The notes under the pieces: generated by a model
Seen by the model: only the letters and a program-made list of their open reading frames with translations
Told to the model about the DNA's origin: nothing
Database searches by the model: none
Assembly: GCF_030272615.1 (NCBI RefSeq)
Contig: NC_081408.1
Span: 619,190,476 to 619,254,475 of the forward strand
Origin: Cryptomeria japonica
Taxonomy: Eukaryota > Streptophyta > Pinopsida > Cupressales > Cupressaceae
Direction of reading: 5' to 3'
Length of the DNA: 64,000 nt
Part shown: positions 33,121 to 46,033 of the stretch, piece by piece
Layout: the number at the start of each line of letters is the position of its first letter
Numbering within the stretch: the stretch's first letter is position 1
Translations under genes and position numbers: made by a program

Positions 33121-34160
33121 ATCTTATTCCAATGGAATGAAATAGGCAACAATCATATGATGTCGTTTGTATATAGTAGGATAAAGTTGGTGAAAGTGTC
33201 GAGCCACAAAAAGAGGATGTTAAATGCAGCCCTATGATCAGACGGATAATCCAAAGGCTACAATTAGTTGGCATCACCCCTTCTGAGTTGCATAAGCATG
33301 AGATAATGTGGTGGAAGATCAGTCTTGATAGACTATTTAGATGGGATTTGGAGATGTTATATTGAGATGGCTTTTACTTTATCATAGTTTAAACTCTCTG
33401 AATTATTGTTTTTGTTTTAAATGAACTGTACTTTATTTTCAACATTTCCTGCTATTTTAAGCAACATAACTATAAAGGCTTGATTTGTTGGATTGCTTCC
33501 ATTTCATGGTGATCCTACACCATAAAATACCCTTTAATAACTTTAGAAACATGTCTTTGGTGCGCAACATTTTTAATAATGATAGTGGATGGTAGAATAA
33601 AGTCTATGATAGTCGTTTATTGTTCAAGTTTTGTTCAAGGTCTCTTACTTATTGCATATGCATAGGTTTTGTTATTGCATAGCAATAGCATTCCTACAAC
33701 TCTTTTACAATTATAGATCAAGCAGAATGTTTAATTGAAATTGTGAACCATGTGCTCGTTCCACTGTAGCTTACGACAATTCAATATACCATTTTTATTG
33801 TTTGTTTTTTAACAATGAATCTGAAATGAATTAATAACAAAAAAAAATTAATTAAAAAATAGTAGACTTGTGTTATAGTTTCATGGTAGATGTGTAATAA
33901 GTTGAATGCGGGATGAGGAGTGGTGAGTGATGGAGTTATCTTCCCAAAACATGAATTCCCAATTGGCAGGTAACCTGCCACCCAAGTGCCCAATTTAGTG
34001 AACATGTTAACTTTAGTGAACACGTTAACTTTTGTATTGTAAATAATGTTATTCATGTAAAAGTACAACAAATACATGTTCATTTCATGTTGGCATAAAC
34101 AATTATTTCCTGCATTTTTCATGTTGTCTTCCCTACCTGTGTACTAGTACTTCTTTTTTG
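33121..34160 (+). other. AT-rich stretch without gene
   Basis: No supported frame. The minus frame at 33781-34122 is Asn/Tyr-rich without a signature. It may be intron or spacer of the plus-strand gene relic. Confidence 0.4.
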
Positions 34161-34179
34161 GCATTTTTTGCAAGGATGG

Positions 34180-34720
34180 CAATGGGAAGAGCAGGGACAG
34201 GAAAAAGAAAGGGCATTGAAACATCTATTCTGGAGAACGGAACACTTGCTTTGAATTAAAAGGTGAATGGGAAGCCCGATGTTCTCACCTTCGATGGTGG
34301 TTTAGGGAAGTCTGCAAGACAACCACCACCACCCTTTGTAGAATGGAATAATGGGATAGACAGAATGAAGTTTGATGCAATGCATGTAGAACTACTAACA
34401 CAGAAGGTCAAAATGGCCCACGCTGAAAATGAAAGGCTAAAGGGGATTGTTTCTGATCTTGAATGGAGATTCACTAAAGTGAAAAGGAGATGCACTGAAC
34501 TCAATAATAAATGCATGGAACTCAATAACAAGGTCATGGACTTCAATGATAAGAATACAGACCTTGAGCTAGAAGTGTGTAGACTATAGATGGAGAATGA
34601 GAGACAAGAGGTAGTGCGTGAGGCGTGCGTTAAACACAACAAAATCATAAGTGACCAGATATAGGCATGCTAGATGTTTGTGTGCAATGCGCTCAGTACT
34701 AGAAATAGAGGTATAAGGAG
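34180..34720 (+). pseudogene. Coiled-coil exon with heptad repeat
   Basis: The plus frame begins MAMGRAGTGKRKGIE near 34174, has a stop before 34260, and continues to 34589, then past one stop to about 34665. The centre reads LTQKVKMAHAENERLKGIV, followed by four 7-residue units CTELNNK, CMELNNK, VMDFNDK and NTDLELE, a perfect-length heptad repeat typical of a dimerising coiled coil. It is probably the last exon of the plus-strand gene relic that starts left of E2. A C-terminal coiled coil would fit a CACTA or MULE accessory protein, but this is not proven. Confidence 0.4.
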
Positions 34721-34889
34721 GTGTCTTCCTTTGTAACTGATGAAGATGATGGGAATTATGTGCCTCCCCTTACTCTGACCAATGGGGGAAACAAAAGTCA
34801 TTTAAATACTCAACCTCTGCCTCCATAAGAGGCTTGTACTATTATGAAAGTTTTCTAGATGTATATTGCTGACCCCTGTTGAATAAAAC

Positions 34890-36150
34890 ATCAGTAGTGG
34901 TACAGATTATTTGTAATCAGATATATTCTTTCATTTAAGAAAATACTTTGTATGCTTCAAGAATGGTTATTTTCAATAAATGTGATTGACTTCACTTAAA
35001 CAACTTCAATGGTTAATGAGTGGTTTCTTGTACACTTTTTCATTCTTTCTGGATGGTTATATGTGGCTTTTCTAAATGTCTTGTATGATGAATGGTTTTG
35101 CAACTTCTCTTAATGACTTCTGAATCAGTCTTGGTGAACAAACGGGAATGATCGATAGATCAAATTCCCCTGCACTTTAGGCTTCGCAAAAACAAGGCGG
35201 GTGAACCTATACCTGAAACCTAAATATGTAGATTAAAGGTTTTTATAGAGTGGATTTAAAAGAACCAGTAATTGTAAGATGGCAATTTTTCTTAACTTCC
35301 ACCTTCTTATAATAGTTGCTTATTGAAGACTGAAAAATGGTTATTTATAAATGAAGGATTGTAAAAGATATGCTTATATGAATTTAAAGTATGCTTCCTT
35401 TAATGAAGATTGCTCTGAAAATATATGATTTAATCACATCAAATCAACAAAAGACCAATGCCTTCATCCCTAATTAATTCACACCACTTCAATTGAGAAA
35501 TCCTACGTATAACCATGGAGGAAGTTTTGATAACTTGTTCTTATAACAAGACCATCACTTCAAAGGCATTTGTATGAGTTGTAATCAGAATATAATATGC
35601 ATTTCAGTCTTATTGAATTTAACCTCTTTTAAAGACCAATAAGACAATTTGAAGTTTGTCAATCAACCCTTCAAACTGATATTCAAAATGAAAAATAAAC
35701 TAAATCACAAGTACATAAGATAGCACATCAAATTAATCTAGTTAAATAGATTTATCATAAGGAACTGACCAACCAATTGAAAGGTAGATACCATCAGAGA
35801 TAAAGAAATACTTGATTTTTATATTGAGAATGAAAGATGAAATCAGTTGGTCTCAACACATATTGTCCTCCTCCAACTTAGTATTTCCAGAAACAACTTG
35901 CATAAGTACCACATAGGATATTGTCTTTAAAAACTAATAGAAAATGAACATTGTCCCCTCTTTCTAGAAAGATCCCCTACATATAAATGAGGATTTCGTT
36001 CCATAATGAAAAGGCATACCCTTTCATTTGGAATCCAGATAACTAAACCTAACTAAAAACTAAGAAGCTAAATGACTAAACTAACTTGACTACTGCACTC
36101 ATTACATAAAAGCATTCAAAACTAATAGTTTGAAATATTTAGGAAAAAAT
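34890..36150. other. AT-rich stretch without gene
   Basis: No frame or repeat of note. It lies downstream of the E3 stop and would contain its 3' untranslated or LTR sequence if E3 is a retroelement. I could not identify a matching LTR at 39083-40247. Confidence 0.4.
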
Positions 36151-39082
36151 TTAATCTTTAAGGGCCTCACCACATTTCTGAATATGCTTCCAGTACTCTG
36201 CAGATTTGTAGGTGTCTACATCTTGGATCAGGTTCCTAACAATGATCTCCCATGTGATGAACTTTTTCATCTGTTCCATAGTCCCCTTTAATTCAACACC
36301 ATCAATCTGGGAAATATCGAGGGCAACATTGAAAATACTTCGACACTCTGAGATCCATTTGTCTATGTCTTTAATCTCTCCATTCTGATCAATCAATTCT
36401 AGGAAACCCTGTTGCACAATCTGTTTACATTCATCATATTCATATTATAATTGTTCATCAAATTCATTGTGTTTCACCCATAATCTTTTTGTCTTTTCAA
36501 TTTAGTTGGATTCTTCTTTGGCCATTGTCCTATCATGCAATTTAATTCCCACTCTATTTTGAATCCTATTATACAAAACTACATTGTCCACATTCTTCTG
36601 AAAATCCATCCAAAATTCTCCCAGAACACCTTGTAGGGTCTCGGGTCTTTTGGTTAGGAATACAGAGGCAGTATCTGCTCTTATAATATGCATTTGTCTG
36701 AGTAACTTTTTATTTTCTTATTGCATCTCTTCCCACTTCTTCTTCCACTGTGAGTTATCGGGAGAAACAACCAGTGGTACTGGTTGTCCACTTCTTCTTA
36801 GTGTTTCTTCATACAATCCTTTATATTGGTCTCTTTCCCTTACTATCCTGACCATTTGTGCCCTATTGAATTTTGAAACATCAACTCCAATATCTGTTAA
36901 CCTCCCCAACCTTAAGATTCATCATATGGCTAAAAGCTTTATCAACATCAATGATTTTAGGCCTTTTATTAGGGGGGTACAAAGCCCATAACTGTAGAGC
37001 TTCTTCATCTTGATCAAACTATGATCCAACAAATACATCATTAACACCATGTACATCTAATTTAAAATCCTTATTCTCCAAATGTAGAAAACTATCAAAA
37101 ATGAAAGAAGCACTAAGATCCCATGCAGGGAACAAAATCACTCCATCCTCTGTGAGAAACTATTTTCCCTTCTGAGGGGTCATTTTGACCAAATCAGAAT
37201 CTATTTCCTCTTTCAACCTTCTCAGCAATTCGGCTTCATTTTCTGGTGTGATGTTGGGAATGGAATCCCTCAGTTTCTTTCCCTTGAAATTATATAAAAA
37301 TGATTTGAATTCTTTTGAATTAGTAAAAACATCATCTGCAACAAAGGCAAAATATTCGTCCAACCTAGAATCACCATGAATCTATAGTTTTGTCACAATT
37401 TGTTCCTTCACGTTGGGCTCCTCTTCCTTCCCTGGTACTTGATACCTAGAGATGGCTCCACTCTCATTAGATTCACTCTCTGCTTCTTCCTCAGTTCCAA
37501 TTTCCTCCAATTTTTGTTTCTTTTCTGCCAACTCCTTATTTAGTTTATCGATTACATCTTGGGCTTCTATATCTTCCATATTTTTGAAAAAATCTTCTGC
37601 CTCCAGACTTGAGTGTATTTAATCTCCCAGGTTTTGCCTCTTCTTGCAAGAATGTATATAACCCTGAGGATCATAATTTTTTCTAGCATAATGCTCAAAT
37701 AGGTTATATTCTTCCATTAGTTTTCTATCGATAATTTCATAAGCTTTTGTGGACACAATTGTAAAATCACCAAAACTTAATGTTCCAGGCATGAAAGCTT
37801 GTTTGCACTAATCAACAAAGTGCATAACATTTGACAAACTTAGTTGTCATACAATCTCTAAATAGGCTATCATGTCTGGGACTAACTTGGGCAGCATATA
37901 AGGGCTTCCTTCAAATCCAAATATTCTGAAGCATGTAAAATATTTGTTTACAAGCTGGTCTCCCCAATTGTGGTCAACAATTTTCCTGTCATCAAAGTCC
38001 TTAGGCCTTAAGAATCTCTTAATTTCCTCATAAATGGATCCTTCACAAGGAACTCCATATATTTTATACAATGGTTTTACTATGAGCTCTTCAAATTTAA
38101 TGTAATTGGATCTCATATATTGAGAGTCCTAGAGTGATGTCCATATTTGCACAGGTTGTTCTTCACCTTCCCTGTTCCTTGTATTTATTTTGAGGTCTCC
38201 TGGCCATAAACCACTTGTATGTTCATAGAACAGAATCAAATGCATTAGCAATGAGTAAAATTTGAAAGTAGGGTTCTGATTATCCCTTAGGTTTAAAAAA
38301 CCTTCATGCAATTTTTCTACTAGGTATGCACCATAATTAAAGGGCCTGGGTTCACACATTTGTATGTCAGAGGCTAAAACTAGTGGCCCAATACTGGCCA
38401 AATCAGGCACCTCAACTCCTCCTACTTGTCTGCATGACATGTATGTATATTGTGAGTAATGCCTAAAAAAATCAATGCTGAAAGGAGGCCCATCTTCCTC
38501 AGTTAGCTTACCTAGCTATGTTTTATGAATGACAAGTTTCCAACCAATATATGTGGTGTCCATCCTAAGATACTCTTATTCAAAATCCCCAAAAGACAAG
38601 GGTTTGTCAAGGTTTTGGTCTAAATTGAAAACCTCATTTATAGTATCAGCGGAAAACCTAATGAAAGTATCACCATTCAATAATTGAATACATCTCTTCA
38701 CGAAATTATAGTCCCTAACCATAACCTCTAGCAACCTTATGTTTACAAAAACATTTGGGACAATTAACTTACCCAAATTCGTCATCCATCGATTACAAAG
38801 TGGAATATCCTTGTTGCTCCTTAGGTAATGAAAAAGGAATAATTCATACCCCCTCACCTTTTTCCACACATCCCCAATCTCTCTATATTTATCTTCCAAT
38901 TGGTCTCCCCGAGGTAGGTGTTTCTTTGACCTTCTGGACTTCGGGCTGGGTTCTTGCATTTGTTGAATCATATCTTCATTCAATCTTCTCACAGGAGGCA
39001 CATCTTTTGTCTTAGTCCTTTTCTCCTTGTACTCTGAACTCTTTGCCACCCTTTTCTTCCCAGTTGAACTCGATGTGTCCAT
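36151..39082 (-). pseudogene. E3: uncharacterised large gene, related to E4
   Basis: Minus strand, ATG 39082 (MDTSSSTGKKRVAKSS) to stop 36151, about 975 codons with stops and one or two frame changes. The N-terminal 90 residues are basic. Then come ELFLFHYLRSNKDIPLCNRW and KLIVPNVFVNIRLLEVMV, which align with E4 (LFCFFYKNKNEKIPI and KLIMPNVFINHELIQVLA). A second block, FKFYSLLMHLILFYEHTSG, parallels E4 (HHYSLLCHLILFQKGQEF) and ORF2 of E1/E2 (FKFGQLLVGLFFY; FRYGNLIVCLILY). A Glu/Lys helix (about 37390-37580) and an acidic C-terminal part (SAEYWKHIQKCGEALKD) follow. The pattern recalls the N-terminal 'putative plant transposon protein' domain, from memory only. Function unknown. Confidence 0.5.
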
Positions 39083-40247
39083 CTTTGTGATCACAATTCT
39101 CTGCTCTGGTCTCTGGAAACTTAAAATGTATGTTCTCTGCGAATTATCTTTTGCTAGTGTGTTATACGGTTTAAGTAATCTTTAATTTGTGTGAGCCATA
39201 GATATACAGACTATACTTTCAAGCATTAAATAGCAAACCACTCTTTCAATTTTCAATTCTGATGAGACAATTATTCATTGAGATATGTGGTCCTGATTTA
39301 TATTTCCCTCTGCAAAACCTTTCTTTTATCTCAGTAACTTATTCTTCTTCATCAGGATATCCTAAGCTGACAACTTTATTTTCTCATGCATCGATGTAGG
39401 TTTCCCTGATACTTTCATTGGCTATTGGGTTAACTTAATTCGCATCATAGCGATAAGCATTATTTCCCCGATGACTTTCTTTTCGGTACAACCTTCACCA
39501 ATGGACATTTTCACTATTGCGCTTATTGATATAAGTCTTACCGATAGCCTCATCGGTTATCGGCAAGGCAATTTTCTTCTTTTGCTGGTTATGTTCACTA
39601 GACCGATGAGCCTTATTGGTATATGCTTCTCTGATATAATCGTCATTGAGTCCATACTATAATTAGAAAGACTGATGCCAATAGGTTTGACCTTAGATTT
39701 CCATGTATGCTTATCGACATATGATACGTCGATCAAAAGCTGTGTTATGTGAGAAGAGGGTTATGTGATAGGGTTAGAGAAGAGTAGGAACAATACATAT
39801 TAGACAGGATCACATAATTTTCCAATCAAGGAAATACAAAGTATGTTAGTCAGGAGTATTTAACTATTTAAGCTTTAGCACATGAATAAGATGAAGTATA
39901 ATACATAGGTTAGTTATACTTGTATTCTTGAAACAAACAAACTGAAATTGAAAGTAACACTTCATATAGGACATGTGAGAAGTTTTATGATTCTTCTATT
40001 GATTTCGCCACTAAAATTAGGTACAACATATTGTTACAGTATTCTCAGAAGATCTACTCTTTTTTCTATTGGTCTTGGTTTATCCCTTTTATACAAAATC
40101 GGGATAAGAAACAATCTTAAGACCATTACAGGACACCTCTTCATAACTAATTGACATAATGGGGAAATGAGAGAAATGAGAGAAATGAGAAATGAAAATT
40201 TGAAGAAGATTGCAACTCTCAGATTCCATGCCTGGAAATCTCTATTA
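39083..40247. other. Spacer between E3 and E4
   Basis: No gene. From 39360 to 39740 short words around CCGAT/ATCGG recur, including the near-palindromes accgatagcctcatcggt (39540-39557) and gaccgatgagcc (39601-39612). CGGT-rich words also mark the copia-type LTRs, so this may be a decayed LTR, but no edges were found. A short triplicate gagagaaat occurs at 40168-40190. Confidence 0.4.
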
Positions 40248-43200
40248 TCAGTTTGTAGGTACATTCAGATGAGTCACTTCCCATCGGCAAACTTCATAAT
40301 CACTGGGCCACTGAAAGTTCATAATGATGGGCATGTTCATCAAATGATCTTTCCACCTCTCATCTGTTAAATTCCTCACCTCTACAACAAACTTGGCGTA
40401 ACCAAAATCCACATTTATAATCCCGTCTTGATATACATGAAAGCTCTCAACATTGATATCTCCTTTCTCCTTCAAATGTGGAGTGATCTTTCCTACAATC
40501 TGAGTGAAGTCTCTCTTTCAATCATCGAAGTCCCAGATATGCTTTCCATTGTCCATGATACGAGGGATATTCCAATGGTCAAATGTGTGGAAATAATCAA
40601 TTTTCACTCTCACCTTTTGCTCCATACTTCTGATATCATTGAGTCCACTTTCAATTGTTTGTACAATTTGCCAAGTTTCTTTTATTTTCGGTTCAACATC
40701 AGGGTTTCTTTGATTCACCTTGTGTAGCATTTCCAATGTCACACATGCAGGTTGCCACCTATTTGATAGGTTTTCCAATTTCGGCCTATTCTCTTTGAAC
40801 ACTTCTAACATCTTCAACAAAGTCTAATAACTCCCATATATCTCTTCCAATTTCTCAACTATAAAGTTGACCCTGTGTAGGAGAATTATTCAAAAACTTG
40901 CAGAGTTTCTCATGCCATTTTTTGCAGGATCTCCTTATTGGCCACCCTCATTTCCTATATCTCTTTCTCATATTTCTTGTTTTCTTCAGTCTACTCTTTG
41001 TTGTCACCTATTTTATCAATTTGCTTTGAAGGGGCATGCGTATGCAGAAAGATTGCCTTATTTTGATTGTTAGGCTGACCTTCCATCTTTCCTCTCAACG
41101 TAGCATTCTCAATATATAACTTGTTTATTTCATCATTCATATCCTTTTGCCTAGCCTCTAGTTCATGTATCTTTCCTTCCATTTGCATTACTGCATCCCT
41201 CATAAACATTGCAGAGTGCATGGTCACTATAGCGGCCTCTAATGGAGATGTTTCTTTTATGGATTTGAAAAGTGTTGCCCCCTAAGTTTCCTTTACCAAA
41301 TCAACCAACTTCGGCTTACGAGTAGTTTTTGAGCTCGCCCATTAGGCTAATATCTTAGTTTTGGGATTATACCCTATTCCACTCACCCCTTCATTTGAAT
41401 CAAATTCAGCAATTAGCATTGGATCATCTTGTTGCCTGACTTGATCCAACAAGAATGTTTGTTTCATGGTCATTCCCTGAATTATGAGCATGCTACTATT
41501 TAAAACCATTTCTCTTTCTTCTGCAAGGGTCAAGTCTGTTTCATCCAATCTCATTTCTTTCAAAGTTTGAGCAATAGCCTCTTCATGTTTCATTTCCTCT
41601 ACTCCCTTGAGGTTCACCTATTTTCTCTCTTCAAATTCCTTCATTTTTGTCTTTAACAAGAAATTTTTAAATTCCTAAGTATAGATGAAATTGTCATCAT
41701 CAAGGAACCTCATTGACATGGCCACTCTTTCATCGCTTCTATTGAAAGGATTTGCCTCTTTTCTTAGTTGGGCCTCATAGCCATGTACCTCTTCCTAGTA
41801 CCTGGGTGGAACCATATTTGATTGATCTGATGGCTCCTCTATCCATGGTACTCTTAATGCAGCAACAACTTCAAGTGTATCAGCATGCTCTTCATGTACT
41901 TCTCCCGTGGATTTGTAATCCATTACCTCTTGAATCACAACCCCTATGGTTTTCTTTGGTGGACCCTCGACCTTTTTTGGTGGGCCTTCCACACCTAATG
42001 ATTTGCAATAAATCTTTTCAAAATTTTGGAAACACAATTCTATTCTCTCCAACCCATCAGTCGCACTAGCATAGAACCCAGGGAAAGATGGATCCTTTTG
42101 TTTCTTTTCCTCTTCAACTCTTGCTATGATTTCCCACTTCTTCCTTCTATCCATAATTTCTCCATTTGATGTGAGATTTATGATCAGGTCTTCTTCTATA
42201 AGTAACTCACGTGAAACTAACTTAATAACACAACCGATGTGGTTTTCGGGATCACACATTCTTTCCTTACCATGTCTCAGCTTGAAATTGATGTTTAAGT
42301 AACTTTGTAACTTTCTGAGCATGTTGGATCTGATTGAGAATCCACCAAATGTCACATGATGAGGCATAAATGACCCTTTCCTCCTTAGAACAATTAGCTC
42401 TCTTTCCAACCATAACATCTGCCATATAAATTCCAAAAATGCAAGCCTCTCCGGTACAAACATGGGCAAACAATGGGGAATCTGGGGACAACCATAGACG
42501 CTACTAATAGTATATTCACCCATGTAAAACCAATCTGCAAAATTGTGAGTGTGACCCTTCTCAGGTTCATAGGCCAAAGGTCTCAATACTTTCCTTATTC
42601 CAGGAGACAATCTGTCAACCACTCCGTGGAAAACAGCAAGAATACTATAAACAAAGGAGTTGCAAAAGACCTTGTAATCTGAATCCCTGCATCTCTTATC
42701 CCATAAGTAACACCAAAACTGAACTGGGAGCCTATATCCATTTTCATCGACTATTCCTAATTTCAATCTTTCTGCAAATTCCTGCCCTTTTTGAAACAAG
42801 ATAAGATGACATAATAAGGAATAGTGGTGGAAATCACTGCTCTTCTTCTCCTTCCACGCCACCAACTTCCCTCATATTCTCCTGTCAATTTTTGAAGCAA
42901 AATCAAACTCCACATTGACATCCAAGTTTTGAATTATCATAGCCATGTACATAAAACTCACTAGCATCCTAGGACTGGCATCCTCCCCTAGAATTTGACA
43001 CAAGGCAAAGTAGGTTTTCTGGAAATACCCAAGGAAAGCATTGACGAGGAATGGCTCGCTCCCTGTAACCATCAACCGTTTGTTCTTCAAATCCCTTCTC
43101 TGGGAGATCATCTTTCTTGTATCTCCTCAAAAACTTATCATACTCCATTTAAAGTTTTTCTAGGTCTACCTTAGTGATGGCTTCAATGTTCAATGTGAAA

Positions 43201-43583
43201 CAATCAATAATCACAGACCTAGTAATTACCACCAAAGGTTTCCCACTCAACATCCTCACAACATTAGTGACAGGGTCATAATTGTCAGCCAATACCTGAA
43301 TCAACTCATGGTTTATAAACACATTTGGCATGATTAATTTGGCTACATTGTATGTCCAAACGTTTCATATTGGAATTTTCTCATTTTTGTTTTTATAGAA
43401 AAAACAAAACAAGTCTTTTCCGAGAACTGGGATTAAAGCATCTTTGCAACCCTCTAAAGTGTCTTTAAAAACACACTTAGCTGATTTATCTATAGAACCA
43501 AGCAATGCATCTAACAGTGATTTTTGCATAGGCCTCTTGGCCAGGTTTACCATCCTAGGTTTTTTTCTGGGCTGACCCCCCAT
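40248..43583 (-). pseudogene. E4: uncharacterised large gene, related to E3
   Basis: Minus strand, ATG 43583 (MGGQPRKKPRMVNLAKRP) to stop 40248, about 1110 codons with roughly ten stops and a few frame changes. The best open part is 42865-41795 (356 codons): FHHYSLLCHLILFQKGQEF, YRLPVQFWCYLWDKR, HNFADWFYMGEYTISSVYGC and VPERLAFLEFIWQMLWLERE. A coiled coil follows (about 41230-40990, MEGKIHELEARQKDMNDEIN), then a helical segment and a compact end (VDFGYAKFVVEVRNLTDERW). It is aligned with E3 over the N-terminal third. It lies on the same strand as E3, 1.2 kb away, so the two could be tandem copies or separate insertions. No pol motifs or LTRs were identified. Confidence 0.5.
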
Positions 43584-43793
43584 TTTGGACTTTCTCTGTC
43601 CTCAGTTTCTCCTCTTCGTTTAGGAATTTTTTCTTTGTATTTCTCACTTGCAAACACGCGTCTACATATATCAGGTTGAGGGAGAGACTGTAAACTTACT
43701 TGCAAGTTTCCACCCAATTTTGTCCCCGAATTCTGCCACTGGCCCTCGCGAATTTCCTTCCTCGAATGAGAATTTGGAGCTGAAAATAAGGTT

Positions 43794-43897
43794 ATCACTT
43801 ATGAAATTTTTAAGTTCGTTGTCCATCACTTTGAAATTTTTAAGTTGCATTGTCTATCACTTACGAAATTTTTAACTTGCATTTTTGATCACTTATG
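43794..43897 (+). repeat. 31-bp repeat, three copies, also present beyond the fold-back
   Basis: Units like atcacttatgaaatttttaa followed by gttgcattgtct start at about 43794, 43826 and 43857, with a partial fourth at 43889. A single direct copy (tttttaagtttccttgtcg, then atcacttatgaaatt) lies at 45396-45431. The two sites bracket the fold-back array at 43926-45335. Confidence 0.75.
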
Positions 43898-43925
43898 TCC
43901 TTGAAAACCTAGCCAACATTTTATT

Positions 43926-45335
43926 TTGTCAGCGAATCAGTGAATTAGACTAACACACTATGTTAGTCACTTCGCCGTTTCACGGGGCAACAGAAAATGG
44001 CAACCAGGAAACTTGCAAGTTGGCAAAATCGGGTAAGACGTCATGTTAGTCAATTTTTCCATTTCACGGGGCAAAAGGAAATGGCGGCCAGTCAGTCCAT
44101 GAATCAGTGAAATAGGGTAAGACGTCGTGTTATTCGATTTCACCATTTTGCGGGGCAAAACGAAATGGTGGCCATGTTAGTCAATTTTGTCATTTCATGG
44201 GACAAAAGAAAATGGTGGCTAGGTAGTCCATGAATCAGTGAAATTGAGTAACACAATGTGTTAGTTGATTTTGTTGTTTCGCGGGGCAAAAAGAAATGGT
44301 GGCTAGGCAGTCTGCGAATCAACGAAATCAAGTAAGATGTCGTGTTAGTCAATTTCCCTATTTTACGAGGCAAAAGGAAATGGCGGCTAGGTAGTTCGCG
44401 AATTAGCGAATTAGACTAACATGGCATATTAGTCGATTTCACTATTTCATGGGGCAAAAAGAAATGGCGGCCAGGGAGTCCGCAAATCAACGAATTTGAC
44501 TAACATGGCATGTTAGTCAATTTTGCCATTTTGCAAGGCAAAAGGAAATGGCGGCTAGGTAGTCTGCGAATCAACGAATTTGACTAACATGACATGTTAG
44601 TTGATTTCGCCATTCGGCAGGGCAAAAGGAAATGGCGGCCAAGTAGTCCGCGAATTAGTGAAATCGAATAACATGCCATGTTAGTCAATTTTACCATTTT
44701 GCGAGGCAAAAGGAAATGGCGGCCAAGATTTTGTTGATTCACAGACTGCCTGGCTGAAACTTCCTTTTGTCCCATGAAATGGCAAAATCGACTAACATGG
44801 CATCTTACCCGATTTCGCTAATTTATGGACTTTCTGGCTGCCATTTCCTTTTGCCCCACGAAATGGTGAAATCAACTAACACGATGTCTTACCTGATTTC
44901 ACTGATTCGTGGACTTCCTAGCTGCCATTTCCTTTTGCCCCACGAAATAGTGAAAGCAACTAACATGCCATGTAAGTCTAATTTGCAGATTGTCTGGCCT
45001 CCATTTCCTTTTTCCCCACAAAATGATGAAATTGACTAACACACCATGTTAGTCAGATTTGCTGATTTGCAGGCTGCCTGGCTGCCAATTCCTTTTGCCC
45101 CGTGAAACAACGAAAGCATATAACACGCCATGTTAGTCAAATTCGTTGATTCATGGATTGCCTAGCCACCACTTCCTTTTGCCCCATGAAATGGCTAACA
45201 TGATGTGTTACCCAATTTCATTAATTCACGGACTACCTCACCACCATTTCCTTTCGCTCCGCGAAACAACAGATTAGACTAACATGACATGTTATGCAGA
45301 TTCGCTGTTTCGCGGACTACATGGCTGATAATTTG
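43926..45335. repeat. 84-bp tandem repeats arranged as a 1.4-kb fold-back
   Basis: Left arm: units containing ggcaaaaggaaatggcggc followed by a gtccgcgaatca-type segment and gactaacatggcatgttagt, spaced 83-85 bp at 44295, 44378, 44463, 44547, 44631 and 44716, more degenerate to 43930. Right arm from about 44745: the same units reversed (gccatttccttttgcccc) to about 45335. The centre is near 44735 (ggcggccaagattttgttga). Each unit also carries its own 20-base palindrome gactaacatggcatgttagt. No protein is encoded: the Met/Leu/His-rich short frames here are repeat shadows. A fold-back (long terminal inverted repeat) transposon or a rearranged satellite are the main options. Confidence 0.85.
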
Positions 45336-45431
45336 TTTCGTCTTTAGCATGTTTTACAACTTTGTCGATAATTTCTACTATATGTAATTTATGTTCAATT
45401 TTTAAGTTTCCTTGTCGATCACTTATGAAAT

Positions 45432-46030
45432 TATTTTATACTATCTGCTAGTGTTATACACAGAGTCTAGTGTTGTCTTCAATTATCTTGCCTCATTCCC
45501 TTTGATGACATGTAATGGATTGTTTATATTGTAACAATAATGTATTTCTAAAACCTAACCTCCTTAATTAATCTTGTTGATGTATCTTAAATGAAGCATT
45601 GACATACTTGCATCATCATGAAGGAGAGAAAATTGTCTTCAATCCAAGTCTTCACAATTTACACATTTGCATTCCATATCTCACATCTTAATTTTATTGT
45701 ATATCAAAATTGCATTATTATAGAAATCAATGCTATTCCTTTTAGAGTAGACTTAATGATATGACTTGTTTAGAGAAAGGATTATATTTATTAGATTTAA
45801 ATTAACATATAAAGTGTATTGGTTTGTAGACATATATTAAAGTGTATAGAGACAAACATATAAATTGTAAACATACCCACAAACATATAAATCGCAAGCA
45901 CAATCGAGACAAACGACGTACGAAGATCGGCTATGTAACCATAGAAATGAACTGTTTTATAAAAAGAGCATAGTCATACATGAGAAGTTATACAATTTTA
46001 ATGAGAGGACCTCCTCTACATTGGGAATCT
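45432..46030. other. AT-rich stretch without gene
   Basis: No frame, repeat or regulatory motif worth naming. It separates the fold-back array from the MULE region. Confidence 0.4.
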
Positions 46031-46033
46031 ACT

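Noticed and set aside
34256-34648. Minus-strand 130-codon Ser/Leu-rich frame
   Set aside because: It is antisense to the heptad coiled-coil frame at 34263-34589 and lacks any family feature.
43967-45039. Short frames with HHFLLPRE-type repeats on both strands
   Set aside because: They follow from the 84-bp fold-back unit; frames are short, in both orientations, and break at each unit change.
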